Assembly (NCBI GenBank): GCA_902479205.1
Contig: CABSNX010000084.1
Location: 1 to 8,018, forward strand
Reading direction: 5' to 3'
DNA length: 8,018 nucleotides
Origin: an uncultured Collinsella sp.
GTDB lineage: Bacteria; Actinomycetota; Coriobacteriia; Coriobacteriales; Coriobacteriaceae
The position numbers were made by a program, and so were the translations under genes. The notes under the pieces were generated by a model that searched no databases, was not told the origin of the DNA, and saw only the letters and a list, made by a program, of their open reading frames with translations. Below are positions 1 through 6,017 of the stretch, piece by piece; the stretch's first letter is position 1; the number at the start of each line of letters is the position of its first letter.

Positions 1-30
1 CGTGGGCTCGGAGATGTGTATAAGAGACAG
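1..30 (+). other. Illumina Nextera (Tn5) read-2 adapter remnant; not genomic
   Basis: Bases 12-30 read AGATGTGTATAAGAGACAG, the 19-bp Tn5 mosaic end used in Nextera tagmentation. Bases 1-11 (CGTGGGCTCGG) are the 3' portion of the Nextera read-2 tail. Only the first four adapter bases (GTCT) are missing. The genomic insert therefore begins at base 31, inside rnhB. This is library contamination at a contig end, recognised by exact match to the known adapter sequence. Confidence 0.97.
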
Positions 31-392
31 TCGATGATATGGGCATGGCCCGCGCCATCCGCGCTGCCGTCGCGGGCGCCGTGGCCGATACGGGGCTCGA
101 GCCCGATTGCGTGCTTATGGACGGTAACCCCTTGGGCGCCGTTCCCAACGAGCGCGACGTGGTGAAGGGCGATGCCAAAATTGCCTGCATCGCAGCGGCG
201 TCCATTATGGCCAAGGTCACGCGTGACGAGATGATGGTCGAGTACGACGCCGAGTACCCCGAGTACCATCTGGCCGAGTCGAAGGGCTATGCAAGCCCCG
301 AGCACATCGAGGCGATTCGCAAACATGGACTTTGTCCGCTGCATCGTGTGAGCTTTTGCGGAAACTTTCTGCAGACTGAGCGCCTTTTCTAG
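31..392 (+). CDS. rnhB: Ribonuclease HII, 3' part (5' end missing at contig edge)
   Basis: RNase HII cleaves the RNA strand of RNA-DNA hybrids and incises 5' of single ribonucleotides misincorporated in DNA; it is cytoplasmic and metal-dependent. The frame is readable from about base 33; the ATG at 39 is internal, not the true start. Counting from that Met, the visible family features are LMDGNP with a conserved Asp at residue 28, the signature KGDAKIACIAAASIMAKVTRD at 43-63 whose last Asp (63) is another metal ligand, and the C-terminal KGYASPEHIEAIRKHG and PLHRVSF segments. The family is usually about 200-260 residues, so roughly the first 80-120 residues, including the first two catalytic acidic residues (DE), are missing. 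The loss comes from the contig end at the adapter, not from a pseudogene. The gene ends in TAG, followed by a terminator about 50 nt downstream. Confidence 0.93.
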
Positions 393-441
393 GCCAATTG
401 TGGAGACAGGGACCTCTGGCGTTTTATAAACCTGCTGGTAG

Positions 442-483
442 CGGGCCGTGTGCAACGTGATTGTTGCGTACGGCCCGTTTTTT
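442..483 (+). terminator. Rho-independent terminator after rnhB
   Basis: The arms 442-456 and 463-477 form a 15-bp stem (CGGGCCGT paired with ACGGCCCG, then two G-U wobbles, then GCAAC with GTTGC) around a 6-nt loop (GTGATT). Six T residues follow at 478-483. There is no matching A-run on the 5' side, so it works in the + direction only. It separates the rnhB transcription unit from the yraN-xer block. The stem could not be scored for free energy here but is clearly strong. Confidence 0.93.
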
Positions 484-569
484 GTCGACATTTGGTCAGC
501 TTTTGGTTTGCTTCCGGTACTTACCCGCATGAAAGGTGCCCTCATCATCGGGGCAATGCAGTGTGCGGG

Positions 570-576
570 AAAGGAG
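570..576 (+). promoter_or_regulatory. Shine-Dalgarno site fixing the yraN start
   Basis: AAAGGAG lies 5 nt before the ATG at 582. It selects that ATG over the in-frame GTG at 450, which falls inside the terminator hairpin and has no ribosome binding site. Confidence 0.8.
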
Positions 577-581
577 ACCCC

Positions 582-1067
582 ATGTGTGCCGCAAGCAAAA
601 AGAGCAAGACGCAGCAACTCAAGGAGCGCTGGGAAGACGGCGAGCTCGACTGCGGGGCGATTACGCCCGAGTTTGTCAAGGGGCTCAGCCCCCGCGAGCT
701 CGGCATGCTGGGCGAGCTGATCATCATCGATTACTTTAACGAGCGTGGATACACCTTGTTGGAGCAGGGTTATCGTTGTATTGAGGGCGAAGCCGATCTG
801 GTGCTGCTCGATGAGCTCGACGATGTCGTGGTGATGGCCGAGGTCAAGACGAGGCGCGTCGCCCTGGATTGCATCACGCGGGTCTTTCCCGAGGAGGCCG
901 TGGACGCCCAAAAGCAGCGTCGGTATCGCCGTATCGCAAGTTGCTATCTTATGGAACACTATCCACTCAGGTCGATCCGCTTCGATGCCGTGGGCGTCAC
1001 CATCCGCGGCGGGCATATCGCCGAGATCGAGCACCAGTACAATGCGTTCGATTGGCAGGTGTCGTGA
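582..1067 (+). CDS. yraN: YraN/UPF0102 family endonuclease-like protein
   Basis: This 161-residue cytoplasmic protein belongs to the UPF0102 (YraN) family, which has a PD-(D/E)XK restriction-endonuclease-like fold; its biochemical role is not well established. Seen in sequence: the family opening ELGMLGE (39-45, Glu45), GYRCIEGEADLV (63-74, with Glu70 and Asp72), AEVKTRR (86-92, with the Glu87-Val-Lys89 catalytic-type motif), and the late segments EEAVDAQKQRRYRRIASCYL and RFDAVGV. The nuclease-like acidic and Lys residues are all present. Family members are usually about 115-130 residues; here about 38 additional N-terminal residues (Lys-rich start, then WEDGELDCGAITPEFVKGLS) precede the domain. 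The start is set by AAAGGAG 5 nt before the ATG. The stop TGA overlaps the comM ATG by one base, suggesting translational coupling. The position before comM and dprA supports a DNA-processing role, but that is inference from context. Confidence 0.88.
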   Translation: MCAASKKSKTQQLKERWEDGELDCGAITPEFVKGLSPRELGMLGELIIIDYFNERGYTLLEQGYRCIEGEADLVLLDELDDVVVMAEVKTRRVALDCITRVFPEEAVDAQKQRRYRRIASCYLMEHYPLRSIRFDAVGVTIRGGHIAEIEHQYNAFDWQVS

Positions 1068-2590
1068 TGGCGTTCGAGACGTTTGCCGTACACGCGGCCT
1101 GCATCCGCGGCGTCGAGGCAATTCCCGTCACCGTCGAGGTCTCGCTTGCCGGTGGCGTTCCGGGCATCCAGATGCTCGGCATTCCGAGTATGGAGGTGAT
1201 GGAGTCGCGCGGGCGTATCCGGTGCGCCATGCGCTCGGCCGGCTTCGAGATTCCTCGGTCTGGCATTACCGTCAACCTGGCACCCGGCGATATCCGTAAA
1301 ACTGGCAGCGGTTTTGACCTGCCGATTGCCATCGCGGTTCTGGCGGCCGATGGGCAGATTCCCCGTGACAACCTCGATCGCTGCCTTATCGCAGGTGAGC
1401 TTGGTCTGGACGGCACGGTGCTGCCCGTCAAGGGCGAGGTGGCGTTTCAGCTGTTGGCTCGCGATATGGGGCTTTCCTTTATCGCCGGTAGGTCCGATCA
1501 GCATGTCCCGCTTGCGGGCGTTGACTGCGGGTTTATCGACCACCTGTCTCAGCTTGCCCATGGCATGGGGGATGCCGCACGGCATTACCTGGATTCTGAA
1601 GTGCTCGAGGCGACCTTTGAGCCCGAGCTCGATTATGCCGACGTGCTGGGGCAGGAAGTCGCCAAGCGTGGCATGGCGCTTGCGGCCGCCGGCGAGCTCG
1701 GATTGCTCATGATCGGCTCACCCGGTTCGGGCAAGACCATGCTTGCGCGGCGCATGACGGGCATTTTGCCCGAGCTTTCTCTCGAGGACCAGCAAGAGGC
1801 ACTGTGCATCCATTCGGTCTTGGGCGAGAACATCGATGGACTGCTTGCGGGGCATCGCCCCTTCCGCAGCCCGCATCACAGCATTTCGACCGCGGGACTC
1901 ATCGGCGGCGGGCGTCCGGTGCATCCGGGCGAAATTAGCCTAGCTCATGGCGGCGTGCTCTTTTTGGACGAGCTCGCCGAGTTTCCCACCGGCGTGCTGC
2001 AGACGCTGCGTCAGCCCATCGAGCGCGGCTACGTCAAGATTGTGCGCGTCGACGGCGCCTTTACGTTTCCCTCGCGCTTTCAACTGCTTGCCGCGAGCAA
2101 TCCCTGTCCCTGCGGCTTTTTGGGCGATCGCGAGGTTTCGTGTCGTTGCTCGGCATCGATGGTAGAGCGCTATCGGTCCAAGCTGCGCGGTCCTTTGGCT
2201 GATCGTATCGACATGATGATCGATGTGACCCGCCCCGATCCTCAGGTGATCATTGAGGGCGCGGAGGGTATGTCATCGGCCGAGCTGCGCGATTACGTTG
2301 TGCGTGGGCGTGCCTTTCGCGCCTGGCGTGAATCCCGTATGGACGATGCGGACACCGAGGCCGAGGAAGACGAGTCACGGTCCATTGACGGCGTCGTTTC
2401 GACCTTTGGGCTTGATGAGGCTGCCGAGAAATGCGTGCTTGGCCTTTCGAAACGCACGCATCTCACGGGTCGCGGCATCGTGCGCCTGGTACGCATCGCA
2501 CGCACGATCGCCGATGTTGCTGAAAGCGAACGGGTGTCGCAGGATCACGTGCTCGAGGCGGCGATGTACCAGGGGAGGAGGGACCAATAA
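1067..2590 (+). CDS. comM: ComM/YifB family Mg-chelatase-like AAA+ ATPase
   Basis: The 507-residue length matches E. coli YifB (about 506). ComM proteins are hexameric AAA+ ATPases; in naturally competent Proteobacteria ComM acts as a branch-migration helicase that helps integrate incoming single-stranded DNA. Domains in order: an N-terminal Lon/ChlI-like domain (about 1-170, including GVPGIQMLGIP and VNLAPGDIRKTGSGFDLPIA), the Mg-chelatase AAA+ core (about 190-395) with Walker A GSPGSGKT (217-224), the RPFRSPHHSIS segment, Walker B GVLFLDE (296-302) and a four-cysteine cluster CPCGFLGD...CRC (Cys347, 349, 359, 361), then a C-terminal helical domain containing LTGRGIVRLVRIARTIAD. An acidic run at 426-436 (DDADTEAEEDE) lies between the core and that C-terminal part. 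ATG 1067 overlaps the yraN stop by one base; an in-frame GTG at 1064 is an alternative start. The stop TAA overlaps the dprA ATG by one base. Whether this organism is competent cannot be told from this window. Confidence 0.95.
   Translation: MAFETFAVHAACIRGVEAIPVTVEVSLAGGVPGIQMLGIPSMEVMESRGRIRCAMRSAGFEIPRSGITVNLAPGDIRKTGSGFDLPIAIAVLAADGQIPRDNLDRCLIAGELGLDGTVLPVKGEVAFQLLARDMGLSFIAGRSDQHVPLAGVDCGFIDHLSQLAHGMGDAARHYLDSEVLEATFEPELDYADVLGQEVAKRGMALAAAGELGLLMIGSPGSGKTMLARRMTGILPELSLEDQQEALCIHSVLGENIDGLLAGHRPFRSPHHSISTAGLIGGGRPVHPGEISLAHGGVLFLDELAEFPTGVLQTLRQPIERGYVKIVRVDGAFTFPSRFQLLAASNPCPCGFLGDREVSCRCSASMVERYRSKLRGPLADRIDMMIDVTRPDPQVIIEGAEGMSSAELRDYVVRGRAFRAWRESRMDDADTEAEEDESRSIDGVVSTFGLDEAAEKCVLGLSKRTHLTGRGIVRLVRIARTIADVAESERVSQDHVLEAAMYQGRRDQ
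2576..2581 (+). promoter_or_regulatory. Shine-Dalgarno site for dprA, inside the end of comM
   Basis: AGGAGG lies 8 nt before the dprA ATG at 2590, within a purine run at 2571-2583. It encodes Gly-Arg-Arg of the ComM C-terminus while serving as a near-consensus ribosome binding site, so dprA can be initiated independently of the TAATG overlap. Confidence 0.8.
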
Positions 2591-3522
2591 TGGGCGAGGA
2601 GATTTTCGAATTGCACCCCGGTGATGCGTTGTATCCCGAGACCGTTTTGGAGCTTTCCGATGTACCTCAGACGCTCTATGTGCGCGGCAACCCCGAGGTG
2701 CTTTCGACGCCTGCGCTATCCATCATCGGTGCACGCAAGGCATCGCCGTACGGTCTTGCCGTGGCAGAACTTGCGGCCAAGGTGGCGGTCGAGGCGGGAG
2801 TGACGGTGGTCTCGGGTGGTGCGGTTGGCTGCGACCAGGCATCGGGTTGGGCTGCGGTCAACGCCGGGGGCAAACACATCGTGGTGCTGGGGACGGGCGC
2901 CGATGTTGTCTACCCGCGCTCGAGTGCCGGCCTCATCGCGCGCACACTCGATACGGGCGGCGCGGTCGTTTCGATTTCGCCGTGGGGTATGGGACCGCGC
3001 AAGTTCGCCTTTCCGCGGCGCAATCGCGTAATCGCCGCCTTGTCGCAGGCGCTCTTTGTTTCCGAGGCGGGCATGCCCTCGGGTACGTTCTCCACGGCGG
3101 AGGCCGCTATGGACCTGGGACGAGAGCTCCTTGCAGTGCCGGGCTCCATTCTTTCGCCCGAGTCGCGCGGGACCAACTATCTCATCGCGAACGGAGCCTG
3201 CTGCATCATCGACGAGGAATCAATCGAGATGGCCATCTCGCGCATCTACGGCACGCTGCGCTACTCGCGTCCCGATGCACCTGGCATCGCTGACCTGGAT
3301 CCCACGCAGCAGGCCGTGATGCACGCGCTCATCGCCTCGCCGCTCAAGGTCGAAGACATTGCTGCACTCGTCTCGCTTGATGCTGTCGGCGTGCTCAAAC
3401 TCTTGGGCTCGCTCGAGCTCGAGGGTCTTATCGAGCGCATGATGGATGGAAGGTATGCGCCCTCAAAGTTTGCGCTTCACGCCCAGACGCCCTTCGGTCA
3501 CAATGGAAAGCGTGTCAATTAG
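2590..3522 (+). CDS. dprA: DNA-processing protein DprA (Smf)
   Basis: DprA binds incoming single-stranded DNA during natural transformation and loads RecA; it is also widespread in bacteria not known to be competent. The 310-residue protein lacks a separate N-terminal SAM domain and starts close to the Rossmann-like core. Seen: SIIGARKASPYG (44-55), VVSGGAVGCDQ (73-83), VLGTGADVVYPR (99-110), FPRRNRVIAALS (141-152), a PSGTFSTAEAAMDLGRELLAVPGS region (163-186) and RGTNYLIANGA. The C-terminal ~70 residues (DPTQQAVMHALIASP onward, with DIAALVSLDAVGVLKLLGSLELEGLI) look like the usual winged-helix (DML1-like) domain. The family pattern SGGARGID...AH is altered here to SGGAVGCDQASG, losing the usual Arg and His. 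The start overlaps the comM stop (TAATG) with AGGAGG 8 nt upstream. It is followed after 14 nt by trmFO. Confidence 0.95.
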   Translation: MGEEIFELHPGDALYPETVLELSDVPQTLYVRGNPEVLSTPALSIIGARKASPYGLAVAELAAKVAVEAGVTVVSGGAVGCDQASGWAAVNAGGKHIVVLGTGADVVYPRSSAGLIARTLDTGGAVVSISPWGMGPRKFAFPRRNRVIAALSQALFVSEAGMPSGTFSTAEAAMDLGRELLAVPGSILSPESRGTNYLIANGACCIIDEESIEMAISRIYGTLRYSRPDAPGIADLDPTQQAVMHALIASPLKVEDIAALVSLDAVGVLKLLGSLELEGLIERMMDGRYAPSKFALHAQTPFGHNGKRVN

Positions 3523-3536
3523 AAAGGTGTTTGCAG

Positions 3537-4874
3537 ATGCAGTTCGATCAGGTGACGGTTATCGGTGGCGGTCTGGCGGGTTCGGAATGTGCGATCCAGC
3601 TGGCAGATCGCGGGTTTGCCGTAAAGCTGTGCGAGATGCGCCCCCAGGTGAGCTCTCCGGCCCACCATACCGATCACTTGGCCGAGCTTGTCTGCTCAAA
3701 TTCGTTTAAGTCAACCCGTCCGGATTCCGCTGCTGGCCTGCTTAAGGCCGAGCTCGAGCGCATGGGTTCGGTGCTGCTCGATTGCGCCCATCGTGCGGCC
3801 GTTCCCGCCGGCGGCGCCCTGGCGGTCGACCGCGTTACGTTTTCCGAGCTTGTCGAGGCCGAGGTTGCCGCTCGACCCAATATCGAGGTCGTGCACGGCG
3901 AGGTCACGCAGATTCCCGAGGGCCACGTGATCATTGCCGCGGGCCCGCTGTGTTCACCGGCATTGAGCGAAGAGGTCATGAAGCTCGTCGGCGGCGATGC
4001 CTTGGCGTTCTTTGATGCTGCCGCGCCAATCGTCGATGCCTCCACGCTCGATATGGACGTGCTGTTCTCGCAGTCGCGCTACGAGGAGCAGGGGAGCGGC
4101 GACTATCTCAACGCTCCGCTCAACAAGGAGGAGTACGAGGCCTTTATCGAGGCGCTCACCACCGCCGACCGCGTGGTGCTCAAGGACTTTGAGGGCGGCG
4201 ACCTTTTCCAGGCCTGTCAGCCAGCCGAGGAGGTCGCCCGTACCGGTAAAGATGCTATCCGCTTTGGCGCCATGAAGCCCGTCGGCCTCACCGACCCGCG
4301 TACCGGACGTCGCCCCTGGGCGGCGATTCAGCTGCGCGCCGAGAACAAGGAGAAGACCGCCTATAACCTGGTGGGCTTCCAGACGAATCTGACTTTTGGC
4401 GAGCAGAAGCGTGTCTTCCACATGGTTCCCGGTCTGGAGAATGCCGAGTTCTTCCGTTATGGCGTCATGCACCGCAATACCTTTGTCGATGCGCCGCACG
4501 TTCTTGACGGCACCTTTGCCGTGCCTGGCACGGGCGTGCGCCTCGCCGGTCAGATCACCGGCACCGAAGGCTATATGGAGGCCGTGGCGACCGGTCTGCT
4601 CGCTGCGCTCAACACCTATGCCGAGGCAATCGAGGCGGAGCCTGTTGAGCTTCCTCGCGTGGGCGCCCTGGGTGCGCTCGTGGGCTATGCGACCGATCCG
4701 GCAACCGTGGGCTATCAGCCCATGCACGTTAACTTTGGCTTGGTGCCGTCGTTCGAGGACGGCAAACGCCGCAGTAAGCGCGACCGCTACCAGGCTTATG
4801 CCGACCGCGCCCTCGATGCCCTCGATGCCTACTTGGCCACTCGTTCCGACTTGTTTGGAGGCGACCGGTCATAG
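3537..4874 (+). CDS. trmFO: Methylenetetrahydrofolate-tRNA-(uracil-5-)-methyltransferase TrmFO
   Basis: TrmFO makes 5-methyluridine at position 54 of the tRNA T-loop, using methylenetetrahydrofolate as carbon donor and FAD/NAD(P)H as reductant, unlike SAM-dependent TrmA. The 445 residues fit the family (B. subtilis about 435). Seen: dinucleotide-binding motif VIGGGLAGSECA (8-19) with the following Glu33 of KLCEMRP; HTDHLAELVCSNSFKS, whose Cys53 aligns with the catalytic Cys53 of B. subtilis TrmFO; FQACQP with Cys227, the counterpart of Cys226; GLTDPRTGRRPWAAIQLRAEN; and GQITGTEGYMEA in the C-terminal FAD-binding part. ATG 3537 is chosen because AAAGGTG (3523-3529) is 7 nt upstream; an in-frame TTG at 3531 would be only 1 nt from that site. 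The stop TAG overlaps the probable start of the Xer gene by 4 nt (ATAG). In many Firmicutes topA lies directly upstream; here dprA does. Confidence 0.96.
   Translation: MQFDQVTVIGGGLAGSECAIQLADRGFAVKLCEMRPQVSSPAHHTDHLAELVCSNSFKSTRPDSAAGLLKAELERMGSVLLDCAHRAAVPAGGALAVDRVTFSELVEAEVAARPNIEVVHGEVTQIPEGHVIIAAGPLCSPALSEEVMKLVGGDALAFFDAAAPIVDASTLDMDVLFSQSRYEEQGSGDYLNAPLNKEEYEAFIEALTTADRVVLKDFEGGDLFQACQPAEEVARTGKDAIRFGAMKPVGLTDPRTGRRPWAAIQLRAENKEKTAYNLVGFQTNLTFGEQKRVFHMVPGLENAEFFRYGVMHRNTFVDAPHVLDGTFAVPGTGVRLAGQITGTEGYMEAVATGLLAALNTYAEAIEAEPVELPRVGALGALVGYATDPATVGYQPMHVNFGLVPSFEDGKRRSKRDRYQAYADRALDALDAYLATRSDLFGGDRS
4857..4861 (+). promoter_or_regulatory. Shine-Dalgarno site supporting an ATA start for the Xer gene
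   Basis: GGAGG at 4857-4861, within the last codons of trmFO, is 9 nt before the ATA at 4871. No comparable site precedes the in-frame GTG at 4949. The site therefore argues for initiation near 4871. Confidence 0.65.
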
Positions 4875-5791
4875 CCTTTGACCTGTACGATACCGTCGAC
4901 TCGTTTATCGCCTACATCGCACGTGTCGAGGGGCTCTCTCCCAATACGGTGACTGCCTATGGATCGCGGCTGGAGCGCTTTGCTGCCTGGTGCGAGCGTA
5001 CGGGTGTCGATGCACGTATGGCCGACGTGCGTACCGTCCGCGCGTATTTGGCCGAGCTTTCGCGCGAACAGGTGGCGCCTCGCACCCTTGCGGCACATTT
5101 GTCGGCTATTCGGTCGCTCTATCGCTGGATGGCTGCCGAGGGAATCGTGGAGGGTGATGCGGTCTCGGCGATTTCCTCGCCCAAGCTGCCGCGCGACCTG
5201 CCCGGTGTGCTGACGACCCAGCAGGTCGAGTCGCTGCTCAAGACGCCTGATACCTCGACGCCCGCGGGGCTGCGCGATGCGGCAATGCTCGAGCTGCTCT
5301 ATGCCTCAGGTGCCCGCATCTCGGAGCTTGCGGCGCTCAATGTGGAATCAATCGCTTGGTCGGAGCGCGTGGTTCGCCTTTGGGGCAAAGGCAGCAAGGA
5401 GCGCATCGTTCCCCTGTATCGTCGCGCACTCGAGGCGACGCGCACCTATGTCGAGCAGGGGAGGCCGGAGCTGCTCGCCCAGGCAAAGCACCGCGACGCC
5501 GCAGCCGGTCTGCATCCGCTGTTTATTTCTGCGCGTGGCAATCGCATGAGTGCCGCTATGCTCAGACGACGGTTCCATATGCTGGCGACGCTCGCCGGCA
5601 TTCCGGCCGACATCGCGCCGCATGCGATGCGCCATACCTTTGCGACCGATCTGCTCGAGGGCGGCGCGGACCTGCGTTCGGTTCAAGAGCTGCTGGGACA
5701 TGCGAGTCTGTCCACGACGCAAATCTATACGCATCTTACGCCCGATCGGCTTAAGCGTGCCGTTGCTCAAGCTCATCCTCGTGGCGAATAG
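4871..5791 (+). CDS. xerC: Xer-type site-specific tyrosine recombinase (XerC/XerD family)
   Basis: Xer recombinases resolve chromosome dimers at dif by cutting and rejoining DNA through a tyrosine. Counting from ATA 4871, the N-terminal SAM-like core-binding domain is about 1-95 (YDTVDSFIAYIARVEGLSPNTVTAY to LYRWMAAEG) and the catalytic domain about 105-300. All active-site residues are visible: Arg149 (GARISEL), Lys173 (GKGSKERIVPL), His251 and Arg254 (HAMRH), His277 (LGHASL) and nucleophile Tyr286 (QIYTHLT). The 306-residue length fits the family (about 295-305). The usual-codon start, GTG 4949, would give 280 residues and remove the first helix of the DNA-binding domain. No ATG, GTG or TTG occurs in frame between an upstream stop and 4949. 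ATA 4871 overlaps the trmFO stop as ATAG and has GGAGG 9 nt upstream; CTG 4883 is a poorer alternative. The position after trmFO matches xerC (codV) of Bacillus; XerC versus XerD is not proven by sequence alone. Confidence 0.9.
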   Translation: MAFDLYDTVDSFIAYIARVEGLSPNTVTAYGSRLERFAAWCERTGVDARMADVRTVRAYLAELSREQVAPRTLAAHLSAIRSLYRWMAAEGIVEGDAVSAISSPKLPRDLPGVLTTQQVESLLKTPDTSTPAGLRDAAMLELLYASGARISELAALNVESIAWSERVVRLWGKGSKERIVPLYRRALEATRTYVEQGRPELLAQAKHRDAAAGLHPLFISARGNRMSAAMLRRRFHMLATLAGIPADIAPHAMRHTFATDLLEGGADLRSVQELLGHASLSTTQIYTHLTPDRLKRAVAQAHPRGE

Positions 5792-5847
5792 CCTTTCGCG
5801 GCCCCCGTGGGTCGATGCACATTCAGGTGTGTGGTTTTGATTTCGGG

Positions 5848-5876
5848 TTGGCAGGAAGAGGCAATCCTGCTATCAT
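5848..5876 (+). promoter_or_regulatory. Sigma-70 type promoter of rpsB-tsf
   Basis: A -35 box TTGGCA (5848-5853) is separated by exactly 17 nt from a -10 box TATCAT (5871-5876), which is preceded by TGC (5868-5870), an extended -10 element. Transcription would start near 5882-5884, giving an untranslated leader of about 135 nt before the rpsB ATG. The strong elements fit a ribosomal-protein operon. Confidence 0.8.
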
Positions 5877-5883
5877 TCATCGG

Positions 5884-6005
5884 GTTGCTTCACGGCAACA
5901 GGTTTTTATCACGCACGCGCGGCTACTTCATACCGTGGTGCCCGGGCTTTGGTAGCACATGTCCGGGTTGGTTTTGGAGGATGACCCCGCGCGGAGGCAA
6001 ACCAC
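5884..6005 (+). promoter_or_regulatory. Potentially structured 5' leader of rpsB
   Basis: Between the predicted transcription start and the rpsB ribosome binding site three pairings can be drawn by eye. A small hairpin pairs GTTGC 5884-5888 with GCAAC 5895-5899 and is followed by T5 at 5903-5907. A distant 7-bp stem pairs CGCGCGG 5916-5922 with CCGCGCG 5987-5993. Inside that stem an 8-bp hairpin pairs 5940-5947 with 5961-5968, including two G-U pairs. S2 is known to repress its own mRNA through the rpsB leader in E. coli; whether this unrelated sequence does the same is inference. No open reading frame of note lies in the region. Confidence 0.4.
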
Positions 6006-6011
6006 AGGAGG
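6006..6011 (+). promoter_or_regulatory. Shine-Dalgarno site of rpsB
   Basis: A full-consensus AGGAGG lies 6 nt before the ATG at 6018, consistent with very efficient translation. Confidence 0.9.
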
Positions 6012-6017
6012 TTTAAC

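Noticed and set aside
31..392. rnhB as a decayed pseudogene because of its short length
   Set aside because: The remaining sequence is intact and conserved; the truncation coincides exactly with the sequencing adapter, so it reflects the contig end.
484..569. Promoter for the yraN-xer block
   Set aside because: A promoter is expected after the terminator, and TTGGTC 492-497 or TCGACA 485-490 could serve as a -35, but no -10 box sits at 16-18 nt from either. Not supported well enough to annotate.
450..581. Extension of yraN back to an in-frame GTG at 450
   Set aside because: The GTG lies inside the rnhB terminator hairpin and lacks a ribosome binding site, whereas ATG 582 has AAAGGAG 5 nt upstream and leads into a more family-like protein.
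3954..4727. A 257-codon open frame on the - strand inside trmFO
   Set aside because: It is the complement of a well-conserved trmFO region in GC-rich DNA, with no recognisable motifs; a shadow frame.
4949..5791. Xer gene starting at GTG 4949
   Set aside because: This start would delete the first part of the conserved N-terminal domain and has no nearby ribosome binding site. The upstream in-frame residues clearly continue the Xer fold.
5792..5847. Terminator after the Xer gene or remnants of hslVU/codY in the gap before rpsB
   Set aside because: I found no stem followed by a T-run between the Xer stop and the rpsB promoter, and the spacer is too short and shows no coding similarity to hslV, hslU or codY.
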